DNA from: JBALVT01 sp036961345
Lineage (GTDB): Bacteria > Pseudomonadota > Gammaproteobacteria > Pseudomonadales > Halieaceae
Reading direction: 5' to 3'
Length of the DNA: 15,356 nucleotides
Assembly (NCBI GenBank): GCA_036961345.1
Contig: JBALVT010000095.1
Coordinates: 1 to 15,356, forward strand
Below are positions 1 through 6,350 of the stretch, piece after piece. Both the position numbers and the translations under genes were made by a program. The notes under the pieces are model-generated. The model was not told where the DNA came from. It worked only from the letters and a program-made list of their open reading frames with translations, and searched no databases. Positions within the stretch are counted from its first letter, which is position 1, and the number at the start of each line of letters is the position of its first letter.

Positions 1-35
1 CCCTAACAGGAATACCGAGAAAAAGTAGCTGCCGC

Positions 36-112
36 GGACCGGTAGTTCAGTTGGTTAGAATGCCGGCCTGTCACGCCGGAGGTCGCGAGTTCGAGTCTCG
101 TCCGGTCCGCCA
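36..112 (+). tRNA. tRNA-Asp (anticodon GTC)
   Basis: This is a complete 77-nt cloverleaf. The acceptor stem pairs GGACCGG (36-42) with CCGGTCC (102-108), followed by discriminator G109, as expected for tRNA-Asp, and an encoded CCA at 110-112. The anticodon stem CCGGC/GCCGG (63-67/75-79) encloses a seven-base loop with anticodon GTC at 70-72. The T arm GCGAG/CTCGT (85-89/97-101) carries the TTCGAGT loop. The D arm contains the usual AGTTCAGTTGGTTAGA core. It reads GAC/GAU codons. No other tRNA is present, although one could lie just upstream of the window. Confidence 0.98.
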
Positions 113-123
113 TATTGTTTATG

Positions 124-156
124 AAACCTCTATTTTATAGGGGTTTTGTTGTTTCT
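124..156 (+). terminator. Intrinsic terminator of the tRNA-Asp transcript
   Basis: A 9-bp hairpin begins 11 bases after the tRNA CCA. AAACCTCTA (124-132) pairs with TATAGGGGTTT (138-146, one G-T wobble) around a TTTTA loop, and is followed by a T-rich tail GTTTTGTTGTTT. It acts on the plus strand only, because the reverse reading has no U tract. It separates the tRNA from the convergent LysR gene. Confidence 0.8.
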
Positions 157-187
157 GGCCTTCCTGTTTTTATCTATAAGCTCCTTC

Positions 188-1081
188 TTAATCCGTATCT
201 CGAAAAAGTCTCATGAGTTTTTCCGCTGCGGGGGAGAGGGGGCGTCCCAGAGTTCGAATGATGCTGGGACTTGACGAGGGACCCTCCAGTGGCCAGGGCA
301 TAACCTTGAGCCGCCCGGACAATTCGTACGCCGCCAGAAGATGAAGCGGGGCGAAGACTATGGTATTGGTGCGCTCGGCGAGACGCACAAGAACTTCGTA
401 GTTGTCGCACACCAGGGCGGGTACGAGCGGCTCAACGCCTTCGCTGCGAGCCCTCTCAACGCTCCACCGCTCAAAACGTGGTGCTGTAGATGCGCCGGCT
501 ACGGGATAGACATCAAGGTCGACTTGGGTCGGTTTGCGTTTGCGCACAAGAGGGTGGCCAGGTCGCAGCGCAGCCGCCAGGGGGTCTGTAGCGAGCCGCA
601 CAATTTCAAGGTCGTTGCGTTCAACGGCGAGTTCTGCGTCCGTCACCAGGAAATGTAGCTCGCCGCTCAGCAGTGCTGGCAATAAAGTGCCAGTGTGCCC
701 TGAGCGAACGGTAACCTTTACCCCCGAGTGAGCGGGCACAAACTTCTCTAGAACCCCGGGCAGCATACTAAGCTCGACCTCGGGGTCAACACCGATACTG
801 ATTTCTCCCGAGCTGCCGCCTTGCCATAACGCCACTTCTTCTTCCACTTCGCGAACTCGGCGTAAGAGACCTTCCCCCCGATCCACGAGGCGCTCCCCAA
901 GCTCAGTTAGCACGAGTTTGCGTCCTCGGCGATCGAACAGTTTGGCGTCAAGCTCAGCCTCGAGTCGCGCAATGCTCTTGGTCAATGCCGGTTGTGTGAG
1001 ATTGAGCGCGTCGGCAGCGTCCTGCACGGTCTTGTGCGATGCCACGGCAAGCAGGTGTCTAATGTAGCGAAGTTCTATCAT
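188..1081 (-). CDS. LysR-type transcriptional regulator
   Basis: This is a 297-aa DNA-binding regulator of normal family length. Residues 1-60 form the LysR winged helix-turn-helix (IELRYIRHLLAVA..., AADALNLTQPALTKSIARLE, LFDRRGRKLVLTELG). The linker helix (about 65-90) leads into a periplasmic-binding-protein-type effector domain (about 91-297), starting at the typical GEISIGVDPEVE strand. The gene is divergent from the GST-like gene, with 112 bp between the start codons, the classic arrangement in which a LysR protein controls its neighbour and itself. The effector is unknown. The likely target is the GST/SDR module. The start codon at 1081 opens the canonical N-terminus, but no strong Shine-Dalgarno sequence is visible. 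The gene runs toward the tRNA-Asp terminator, and I see no terminator of its own. Confidence 0.93.
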   Translation of the reverse strand: MIELRYIRHLLAVASHKTVQDAADALNLTQPALTKSIARLEAELDAKLFDRRGRKLVLTELGERLVDRGEGLLRRVREVEEEVALWQGGSSGEISIGVDPEVELSMLPGVLEKFVPAHSGVKVTVRSGHTGTLLPALLSGELHFLVTDAELAVERNDLEIVRLATDPLAAALRPGHPLVRKRKPTQVDLDVYPVAGASTAPRFERWSVERARSEGVEPLVPALVCDNYEVLVRLAERTNTIVFAPLHLLAAYELSGRLKVMPWPLEGPSSSPSIIRTLGRPLSPAAEKLMRLFRDTD

Positions 1082-1082
1082 T

Positions 1083-1114
1083 TCAATATATTACCAAAAC
1101 TTATCAATATATAA
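1083..1114. promoter_or_regulatory. Candidate LysR operator: two TCAATATAT direct repeats
   Basis: The nonamer TCAATATAT occurs at 1083-1091 and 1104-1112. The copies are 21 bp apart, about two helical turns, so they face the same side of the DNA. The right copy lies in a partial dyad, TTAT-N6-ATAA (1101-1114), that also fits the T-N11-A rule for LysR sites. The left copy starts two bases from the LysR start codon. Both lie in the AT-rich part of the divergent region, so binding could both autorepress LysR and regulate the GST gene. Function is inferred from position and symmetry only. Confidence 0.45.
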
Positions 1115-1193
1115 AAATTTACCATTTGAAGTTATGTAATAAGAAGCCGATGATGAGTTCAAGTAACGTTAATGAGCCAATAAGGAGACGATA

Positions 1194-2429
1194 GTGACGC
1201 AGCAAAACGTAGAGCATATAAACCTGGCAAATACCGAGCTCGCAGTGCCGGCGGATGATCAGGGAGCGGGCGTGCCCGGTACTACAAGCGATCCCATTCT
1301 GCCGCTGACTCTCCACGGTCCTGAACTGTCTTATTTCACCGGCAAACTCGAAGCCGTGATCCGCTTTATGGAGTTACCCTACAGTCGGGTACCTGATGGC
1401 CCTATGGGCAACGTAGTGCTCACGACCGGTGTCGCGCAGGTGCCCGGCCTCCAGCTGGCCGACGACCGCTGGTTAACTGACACCACGCCCATTATTAACT
1501 GGCTAGACCAACGCTATTCGAATGTAGCCGTGATTCCTGGCGATCCTGTACTTGCCTTCTTCAGTCGGTTGTTGGAAGACTACGCTGACGAATGGCTGTG
1601 GCGTCCCGCTATGCACTATCGCTGGGATTATGCCGAAAGTGCTGAACTTCAGAGCCGCGTTTTGGCGGATGAGGTTGGCCGTGACGTGGCGTTCCCAGGG
1701 TTTATCAAGCGGAAGCTCATTCGTAATCGTCAGCGCAAGCTCTTCACCAATGGCGATGGCGTGACATCTGCAACCTGGAATCACGTAGAAAAAATCTATC
1801 TGGATACCCTCAAGCAATTCACCTCGATCCTGGCAACACGACCCTATCTACTCGGTGACCGACCCAGCCTGGCCGACTTCGCTTTTTTTGGACCCATGTT
1901 TCGGCATTTCTCCATGGACCCGACGAGCGCTCGTATCATGCGTGAGAGCGCTCCGGCCGTTTTCGAGTGGGTAGCACGTGTTTGGAATGCGCGCGCAAGT
2001 AGTGCCGATGGAGAACTGCTGGGACATGTTCCGGAAGACTGGGGGCCGATACTCACCTCGATTGGTTCAGGCTATCTTCCCTATCTTGTTGCCAACGCTG
2101 AAGCCTGGAAGGCCGACCGTAGTCATTTCGACGTAGACATCGAAGGTGTACCGTATAGAAATCTTCGTACTTCTCGCTATCGGGTCTGGTGCCTGGAGCA
2201 ACTGCGCAGTCACTTCAGTCAGCTTTCACAGATAAACCAAAATGATGTTCGTGCCAGACTCGAAGCGCACGGATGCTGGACTTCGCTGTGGAGCGTCGAA
2301 GATCCAGCGTCTGGTGTTGACCCGGAACACAATATGCCCTTCTCCGGTGGCAGTTCAATGACGGGTGTGGATGGAAAAGTGGCTATTAAGCAGCATTGGC
2401 TGCCGGTGGCGGCAATCAAGCAAAAGTAG
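1194..2429 (+). CDS. Glutathione S-transferase-like protein with extended C-terminus
   Basis: This is a 411-aa protein starting at GTG, supported by a strong AAGGAG six bases upstream (1182-1187). Residues about 38-113 look like a thioredoxin-fold GST N-domain: strand LTLHGPELSYFTGKLEAVI, the cis-Pro region QVPGLQ, and LTDTTPIINWLDQRY in place of the usual ES glutathione-binding loop. Residues about 120-265 look like the all-helical GST C-domain, with RPYLLGDRPSLADFAFFGPM as the GST-C signature. About 140 residues follow that a classical 200-230-aa GST lacks. No obvious catalytic Cys or Ser is seen at the start of helix 1, so glutathione chemistry is not certain. The gene is divergent from the LysR regulator and sits 21 bases upstream of a broken SDR gene, which suggests a former GST-SDR operon acting on an unknown substrate. 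Confidence 0.83.
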   Translation: MTQQNVEHINLANTELAVPADDQGAGVPGTTSDPILPLTLHGPELSYFTGKLEAVIRFMELPYSRVPDGPMGNVVLTTGVAQVPGLQLADDRWLTDTTPIINWLDQRYSNVAVIPGDPVLAFFSRLLEDYADEWLWRPAMHYRWDYAESAELQSRVLADEVGRDVAFPGFIKRKLIRNRQRKLFTNGDGVTSATWNHVEKIYLDTLKQFTSILATRPYLLGDRPSLADFAFFGPMFRHFSMDPTSARIMRESAPAVFEWVARVWNARASSADGELLGHVPEDWGPILTSIGSGYLPYLVANAEAWKADRSHFDVDIEGVPYRNLRTSRYRVWCLEQLRSHFSQLSQINQNDVRARLEAHGCWTSLWSVEDPASGVDPEHNMPFSGGSSMTGVDGKVAIKQHWLPVAAIKQK

Positions 2430-2450
2430 CAATCGACAAAGGAGAGGACA

Positions 2451-2575
2451 ATGGGAATTACAGCTTTGATTACGGGTGCCTCTAGTGGCATAGGCGCCGG
2501 AATTTGCCAGACTGTTTTAAAAATTTTCAGAAAGACCATGGAGAAAGGTTGATCGATAAAGTAGGTCTTATTTGA
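2451..2575 (+). pseudogene. Short-chain dehydrogenase/reductase remnant with internal deletion
   Basis: A good ribosome site (AAAGGAGAGG) precedes ATG at 2451. The reading opens with MGITALITGASSGIGAG, the Rossmann strand and TGxxxGIG NAD(P)-binding loop of an SDR. After roughly codon 22 it goes out of frame and stops at 2550-2552, giving only 33 aa. In the +2 frame from 2516 to 2575 the DNA reads FKNFQKDHGERLIDKVGLI and then stop, which has the look of an SDR C-terminus. A full SDR is about 250-280 aa, so the simplest reading is a deletion of several hundred bases that left both ends joined with a frameshift. It must have lost catalysis, as the YxxxK site is gone. The C-terminal assignment is inference from sequence feel; the N-terminal assignment is firm. 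Confidence 0.75.
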
Positions 2576-2617
2576 ATTCAGTTCTGGGGGGCTAGAGACT
2601 TTTCGCAGAACTGAATT
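2575..2617. repeat. 12-bp perfect inverted repeat between convergent gene ends
   Basis: AATTCAGTTCTG (2575-2586) and its exact complement CAGAACTGAATT (2606-2617) enclose a 19-base loop. The right arm lies inside the last codons of the alpha/beta hydrolase (residues QFSSA). The left arm begins at the last base of the remnant SDR stop codon. It could form a strong hairpin in transcripts from either side, but neither reading has a U tract, so it is not a standard intrinsic terminator. It may be a 3'-end stabilising hairpin, a convergent terminator of unusual type, or a rearrangement scar. Confidence 0.7.
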
Positions 2618-3431
2618 GCTCCGGTGTCAGTAGAAAATTCACGATGCGTTGAAATGCCTTTTTGTCCTGCAGCAGAAACATATGCCCACCAGAAAAGAAT
2701 TCGAGTGCTGAATTGGGTATTGCGTTGGCCAGTGCGTGTTGGTTTTCCGGTGTTGCCAGGCCATCAAACTGTCCACCACATATGAGAGTAGGGCAGATGA
2801 TCCGGTCAAGTCTGTCATAGCAGTCGTGATGGCTTCTTGCTTCAAGTTGCCGCCACGCGCCGGTTGAGTGATTGGGCTCATGGGCGGCAAATTGGCTCGC
2901 CGTCAGTGATTCCTCGATTATCGATTGATATGCCTCGGGATTGCCTTTTATCCAGTCTTGGGTGCAGCGCAGGTCTGATATACCGATGAGCTTTTTGGCT
3001 CTGGACTCATTATTCAGTTTAACCAGTGTATGCAGGGGGTAAGAGGCGCCTCCAGCGCCACCAGAGGAGGTGCAGCACAAAACCAGCTGATCGATACGAT
3101 CACAGTGTTCTACCGCCAGTTCCTGCGCCACCATACCGCCAAAGGATACGCCCAGTACATTGGCATTCTCCCAACCGATGTGATCCATTACATTCAATGC
3201 ATCCCGAGCGTAGTCCGCCATGGCATAGGGGGAGTCGGGTTTGCTGCTTTGGCCCAGACCGCGTTGATCGAAGGTCGCCAGCTCAAAGAATTTCGCCAAC
3301 GGACTGGAAAAAATATTGGGTTTTTTTCTAAGGTCACCGCCAGTACCGGAAATATACAGGAGCTTGGGTTTTTCCTCAGCGGTCTTGGTCTGGTAATGAA
3401 TATCGATATCGCCGGAACGCAGGTATGGCAT
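2592..3431 (-). CDS. Alpha/beta hydrolase
   Basis: This is a 279-aa single-domain alpha/beta hydrolase without a signal peptide, probably cytoplasmic. The catalytic triad is readable: nucleophile Ser96 in the elbow GVSFGG, Asp223 in GGQFDGLA, and His250 in SGGHMFL. The oxyanion-hole region is the SGTGGD turn at 28-33 (in place of HG), and FDQRGLGQSSKP (54-65) is the usual loop before the cap. Residues about 120-205 form the cap, which sets specificity. Family members include esterases, haloperoxidase-like enzymes and enol-lactone hydrolases, so the substrate cannot be named. The start at 3431 is supported by AGGAAAG, which overlaps the stop codon of the upstream rhomboid gene. The genes are 8 bases apart, indicating translational coupling. 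Confidence 0.9.
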   Translation of the reverse strand: MPYLRSGDIDIHYQTKTAEEKPKLLYISGTGGDLRKKPNIFSSPLAKFFELATFDQRGLGQSSKPDSPYAMADYARDALNVMDHIGWENANVLGVSFGGMVAQELAVEHCDRIDQLVLCCTSSGGAGGASYPLHTLVKLNNESRAKKLIGISDLRCTQDWIKGNPEAYQSIIEESLTASQFAAHEPNHSTGAWRQLEARSHHDCYDRLDRIICPTLICGGQFDGLATPENQHALANAIPNSALEFFSGGHMFLLQDKKAFQRIVNFLLTPEQFSSAKSL

Positions 3432-3439
3432 AGTCTTTC

Positions 3440-4099
3440 CTAATCCGTTTTTTCAACGCTGTCCAATCGCCATTGATCACCAATAACGGGATCCTCTTCA
3501 TCGGTCTGAAGTTGCCAGGCGTATTTTTTTTTGGCGGGTTTGCGATCACTGTTGCGAAACAGTAGGGCACTGGCTACCCCAGCCAAAGCACCAAATAGAT
3601 GATATTCAAAGGATATACCCGGTTCACCCGGGAATATCGTAAATAACATGCCGCTATACATAAAGAAGGCGATCATCAATAGTGCAATAGACTGGCGGTC
3701 GCGTCGAATTAGGCCACCCGTCAGCAGGAAAAAGAACATGCCATGGGTCAGGCCGCTTGCACCGAAATGCAGGTTTTGACGCGCCATTAACCACACTCCT
3801 AAGCCCGATAGTAACCAGATCAGCGCTAAAGACCACCAGCGAGATCTGGGGTAGCCGTAGATAACAGCGCTGCCCAATAGTAGTAATGGCAGGCTGTTGC
3901 CCATCAGGTGTTGCCAGGAACCATGAATCAGTGGTCCGGTGAGAATACCAATGAGGCCGTCGTTTGTGCGGGGGAATACACCCAGTAAAAAGAGATCCCG
4001 GTTAAACAGCACCTCACCCAATTTAATAACCCAAAGGCAGGCAATGAAGGCGCAGGCAATTCTCAGACTGTTGCGGATAGAAGGCTTTTTATCACTCAT
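3440..4099 (-). CDS. Rhomboid-family intramembrane serine protease
   Basis: This is a 219-aa polytopic inner-membrane protein, a compact rhomboid of about six helices. Key residues are present: HGSWQHLMGN (His59, His64, Asn68) for the oxyanion region, nucleophile Ser115 in FGASGLTHG, and general base His167 in EYHLFGALAG. The C-terminal tail (about 182-219) is charged and probably cytoplasmic. It cleaves transmembrane segments of unknown substrates. The gene follows the large CAP-domain lipoprotein gene by 80 bases and precedes the hydrolase gene by 8. The Thr-His after the catalytic GASGL differs from the Ile-Tyr I recall in relatives and recalls rhombosortase GxSGxxHG. However, no GlyGly-CTERM target is encoded here, so I call it a general rhomboid. 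Only an AGG directly abutting the start codon resembles a ribosome site. Confidence 0.9.
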   Translation of the reverse strand: MSDKKPSIRNSLRIACAFIACLWVIKLGEVLFNRDLFLLGVFPRTNDGLIGILTGPLIHGSWQHLMGNSLPLLLLGSAVIYGYPRSRWWSLALIWLLSGLGVWLMARQNLHFGASGLTHGMFFFLLTGGLIRRDRQSIALLMIAFFMYSGMLFTIFPGEPGISFEYHLFGALAGVASALLFRNSDRKPAKKKYAWQLQTDEEDPVIGDQWRLDSVEKTD

Positions 4100-4179
4100 C
4101 CTATGTTGGTTGGGGCAATGCCAGAAATTTAAAGGTGTAATTCCTGCATGCCCCTGAGGGTCGCCGGGCTCTTGCCTTG

Positions 4180-6024
4180 TTAGCGCGGCCTGCCGAAAAC
4201 CTGAGTCCAGTAAACATTATAAGTGCTAGAAGAATTGCTGTACTTGGAAGCACCGAGTTGAGTGTAGGTGGATCGCATCAGGTTTGCGCAGTGCCCTGGG
4301 CTATCAACCCAGGCCTGAACTACCGCCCCAACGGAGCTTAGCGAAACACCGGCGGCAATATTCTCCCCCACTGCAGACCAGGTATACGTTGCCTGTGTAG
4401 AGCGGTAACCCACCGATTGACCATTCGATCCGGTATGGCTGAAGAAATTATTGTTTGCCATATCCATTGAATGGCCCAGTGCCGCTGCTTCCAGCTTGCA
4501 GCTCCAGGACAGAGGTGATGTGGCGGGGAAAGAGCCCTGAGCACCACATACGCGTGCTTGCGCCCTCACTGCATTCACTGTGTCTAGCATCGAGCGTTCT
4601 TCAGCGGTTAACGAGCAAGAACCCTCACCGCCGACATCGCCGCCGGTCGTGGTTGAATCACACGCATCTCCACTGCCGTCGTCATCAGAGTCTGATTGGT
4701 CCGGGTTGTAGACCTCCGGACAATTATCGCTGTCGGCATTTACGTTGTCGCCATCGAGATCAAGCCCGTTTTGGCTGTCACAGGCATCGCCTAGCCCGTC
4801 GCCATCAAGATCGTCCTGACCGGGGTTGTAAAGGGTAGGGCAATTGTCCGGGCTATCCTGGATGTCATCTCCGTCGGTGTCGGTGAACGGGTCGCAGGCA
4901 TTACCAATACCGTCATTGTCTACATCTGCCTGAGAGGGGTTGCGGATATCAACGCAGTTATCAGAGCTGTTGCTCACATAGCCTTCGGGCGTGGAGACAT
5001 CGCGAACTGTTCTGGACTCATCGCCATAACCGTCGCCGTCGATATCGCGGTAGTAGGTGCGCTCGACAAAGCCTTCATCAACTGCGCCATCACAATTGTT
5101 GTCCACGCTATCAAATTTTTCCTGGGCACCGGGGAAGATACTGCTATTGTCATCATCGCAGTCATTTTTATTTTGCACATAGCCATCAACAGACTCCAGT
5201 GACTCAATAGCGCCTTCGCGTCGGCCAAACCCGTCGCCATCTACATCGCGATAATATCGGTCTGCGCCTTCATCAATAGAACCATCACAATCATTGTCGC
5301 GATCGTCGACTATTTCCTCGGCCTCAGGATTCTCCAGTGCGCTCAGGTCATTACAGTCGAGCTTGTTCCGAACATATCCCTCGGGTTTTTTGCGCTCCAG
5401 TCGTGAATAAGCGGGGTCCCCAAAGCCATCGCCGTCGCGGTCGACATAAAATCGACTATCGACAAAACCTTCGTCTATCTTGCTATTGCAGTTGTTGTCA
5501 CGTCCGTCATTCTGCTCTTTGGCCCAAGGGTGATCTTTGCGCTTGCTGTCATTGCAATCATCTTTGTTAATGACAAAGCCTTCTGGTTGTTCAAACGCCA
5601 TTTTACTTTTGTTGGCGGCACCGTAATTATCTTTGTCTTTGTCACGATACCAGGCTCTTTTGGACGAAGAAGATTCGAATACGGCCGATAATTCGACGTC
5701 GCCATCGTAGTCACTGTACTCGTGGGGTAGTGGTGCAATGGACACATTACAGGTCTGGGCAGGCGCTCTGCTGCAGATGCCCTCCCATCTTACAAAGCGA
5801 TAGCCTTCAGCAGGGACGGCTGTAAAAGTTTCAATCAATGGTCCTGTGACAGGGATTACGCAAGATTCCAGGTTGCAGTCAGTGGAACCCGACGCCGATA
5901 CGATATGGCCGGTGCCATCAGTCGTAATTACCAGGCGGCAACTGGCGAGGAACACGATCAAAAATGCAGGTAAAACCCGCCTGAATAAAAGACGACCAAG
6001 ACTGCAGGTACTACGAAACTTCAT
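4180..6024 (-). CDS. CAP/SCP-domain lipoprotein with MopE and thrombospondin-3 Ca-binding repeats
   Basis: This is a 614-aa secreted lipoprotein. I chose the ATG at 6024 rather than the in-frame ATG at 6051 because it gives a compact signal peptide: a basic n-region, a hydrophobic stretch, and lipobox LASC with lipidated Cys29. Arg at +2 favours the outer membrane. Residues about 30-117 resemble a divergent InlB B-repeat (FTAVPAEGYRFVRWEG, AVF). Residues 125-321 hold three MopE-type repeats (YxDxDGDGFG, DCND, DNNCDGxxDEG). Residues 322-379 are a hybrid of MopE and thrombospondin-3, and 381-457 hold two TSP3 repeats (DGD, DNCPxxYNPxQ, DxDGDGxGDACD). Residues about 476-614 are a CAP domain with His518, Glu554 (GENIA) and His578 (SPGHCANLM). 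It probably acts at the cell surface as a calcium-stiffened stalk presenting the CAP domain. Enzymatic activity is not established for most bacterial CAP proteins. The rhomboid gene lies downstream. Confidence 0.9.
   Translation of the reverse strand: MKFRSTCSLGRLLFRRVLPAFLIVFLASCRLVITTDGTGHIVSASGSTDCNLESCVIPVTGPLIETFTAVPAEGYRFVRWEGICSRAPAQTCNVSIAPLPHEYSDYDGDVELSAVFESSSSKRAWYRDKDKDNYGAANKSKMAFEQPEGFVINKDDCNDSKRKDHPWAKEQNDGRDNNCNSKIDEGFVDSRFYVDRDGDGFGDPAYSRLERKKPEGYVRNKLDCNDLSALENPEAEEIVDDRDNDCDGSIDEGADRYYRDVDGDGFGRREGAIESLESVDGYVQNKNDCDDDNSSIFPGAQEKFDSVDNNCDGAVDEGFVERTYYRDIDGDGYGDESRTVRDVSTPEGYVSNSSDNCVDIRNPSQADVDNDGIGNACDPFTDTDGDDIQDSPDNCPTLYNPGQDDLDGDGLGDACDSQNGLDLDGDNVNADSDNCPEVYNPDQSDSDDDGSGDACDSTTTGGDVGGEGSCSLTAEERSMLDTVNAVRAQARVCGAQGSFPATSPLSWSCKLEAAALGHSMDMANNNFFSHTGSNGQSVGYRSTQATYTWSAVGENIAAGVSLSSVGAVVQAWVDSPGHCANLMRSTYTQLGASKYSNSSSTYNVYWTQVFGRPR
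4657..5652 (-). repeat. Tandem Ca-binding repeat array within the lipoprotein gene
   Basis: There are six degenerate protein-level repeats of 37-66 residues. They are three MopE-type units (about 66 aa each, the first strongly degraded with DKDKDNYG), one unit that begins as MopE type and ends as TSP3 type, and two TSP3 units. Asp/Asn residues at alternating positions and paired Cys residues in each unit are the calcium-binding and disulfide signature. The DNA copies have diverged, so the array is old rather than freshly amplified. The acidic low-complexity composition explains the many spurious open frames on both strands here. Confidence 0.85.
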
Positions 6025-6350
6025 TGTACAACCCCAACTAGCAATAACCATTTCAAGTTGCTAGGTAATGCAAATTACAGGCCATTACTAGATTCGCCGG
6101 TGACGCTCTGTCTTGTCGGCCTTGCGCAAGCAGAATCACCCTATCGCCATTGACAATGGCTTCTTATGAGGTGACACAAATCGTCACTAATGGCCTGAAA
6201 TCGTAAGCCAATGTCTATTGGTTTTTACCGCGCACAGAGACTGGCTGGCGATAGGGAGAAGTCTCCATATCATGGGGAGTTCATCGCTCCCTTCTCAATA
6301 ACTGCAGAAATGATAACATTGAGCATTGTTTCCACTGTTGCCCGCAAACC
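6025..6350. promoter_or_regulatory. Divergent intergenic region, no gene, many dyads
   Basis: About 300 bases lie between the minus-strand lipoprotein gene and the plus-strand membrane protein gene. I find no credible open frame. GCCATT occurs four times, twice in each orientation (6081-6086, 6146-6151, and complement 6155-6160 and 6189-6194). The middle pair forms the perfect dyad GCCATTG-A-CAATGGC (6146-6160). A GTGAC-N7-GTCAC dyad lies at 6171-6187 and the palindrome CTTGCGCAAG at 6121-6130. A hairpin AAGCCAAT/ATTGGTTT lies at 6205-6223 followed by TTTACC, which could act as a weak plus-strand terminator. No sigma-70 promoter stands out. The region may hold operators or a small RNA. Confidence 0.5.
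6078..6256. repeat. Two interlocked long-range inverted repeats
   Basis: CAGGCCATTA (6078-6087) is exactly complementary to TAATGGCCTG (6188-6197). CCCTATCGCCA (6139-6149) is exactly complementary to TGGCGATAGGG (6246-6256). The order A-B-A'-B' is that of a pseudoknot if transcribed, and arm B overlaps the local 6146-6160 hairpin, so alternative folds compete. The matches are read directly; any function is inferred. Confidence 0.6.

Noticed and set aside
85..112. Duplicate of the tRNA-Asp 3' end as an att site
   Set aside because: I scanned for another copy of the T-arm/acceptor sequence in the window and did not see one; an island boundary would have to lie outside it.
341..731. Plus-strand open frames opposite the LysR gene
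   Set aside because: Antisense shadows of a well-supported gene with no recognisable domain.
3440..4099. Rhombosortase/GlyGly-CTERM sorting system with the neighbouring lipoprotein
   Set aside because: The lipoprotein ends in the CAP domain (FGRPR) with no GlyGly motif, helix or basic tail, so it cannot be the sorted target.
4455..5570. Several open frames on the plus strand and other minus frames across the lipoprotein gene
   Set aside because: They arise from Asp/Asn/Gly-rich repeat codons, have low-complexity His/Arg-rich or Met/Thr-rich translations, and lack ribosome sites.
6025..6051. Longer start of the CAP lipoprotein (MVIASWGCT prefix)
   Set aside because: No ribosome site, and it dilutes an otherwise classical lipoprotein signal peptide that begins at MKF.
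6150..6178. TTGACA at 6150-6155 as a -35 box
   Set aside because: There is no acceptable -10 at 16-18 bases, and the hexamer is part of the GCCATTGACAATGGC dyad.
6171..6187. CRP-like site GTGAC-N7-GTCAC
   Set aside because: CRP sites need six bases between TGTGA and TCACA; the spacing here is wrong.
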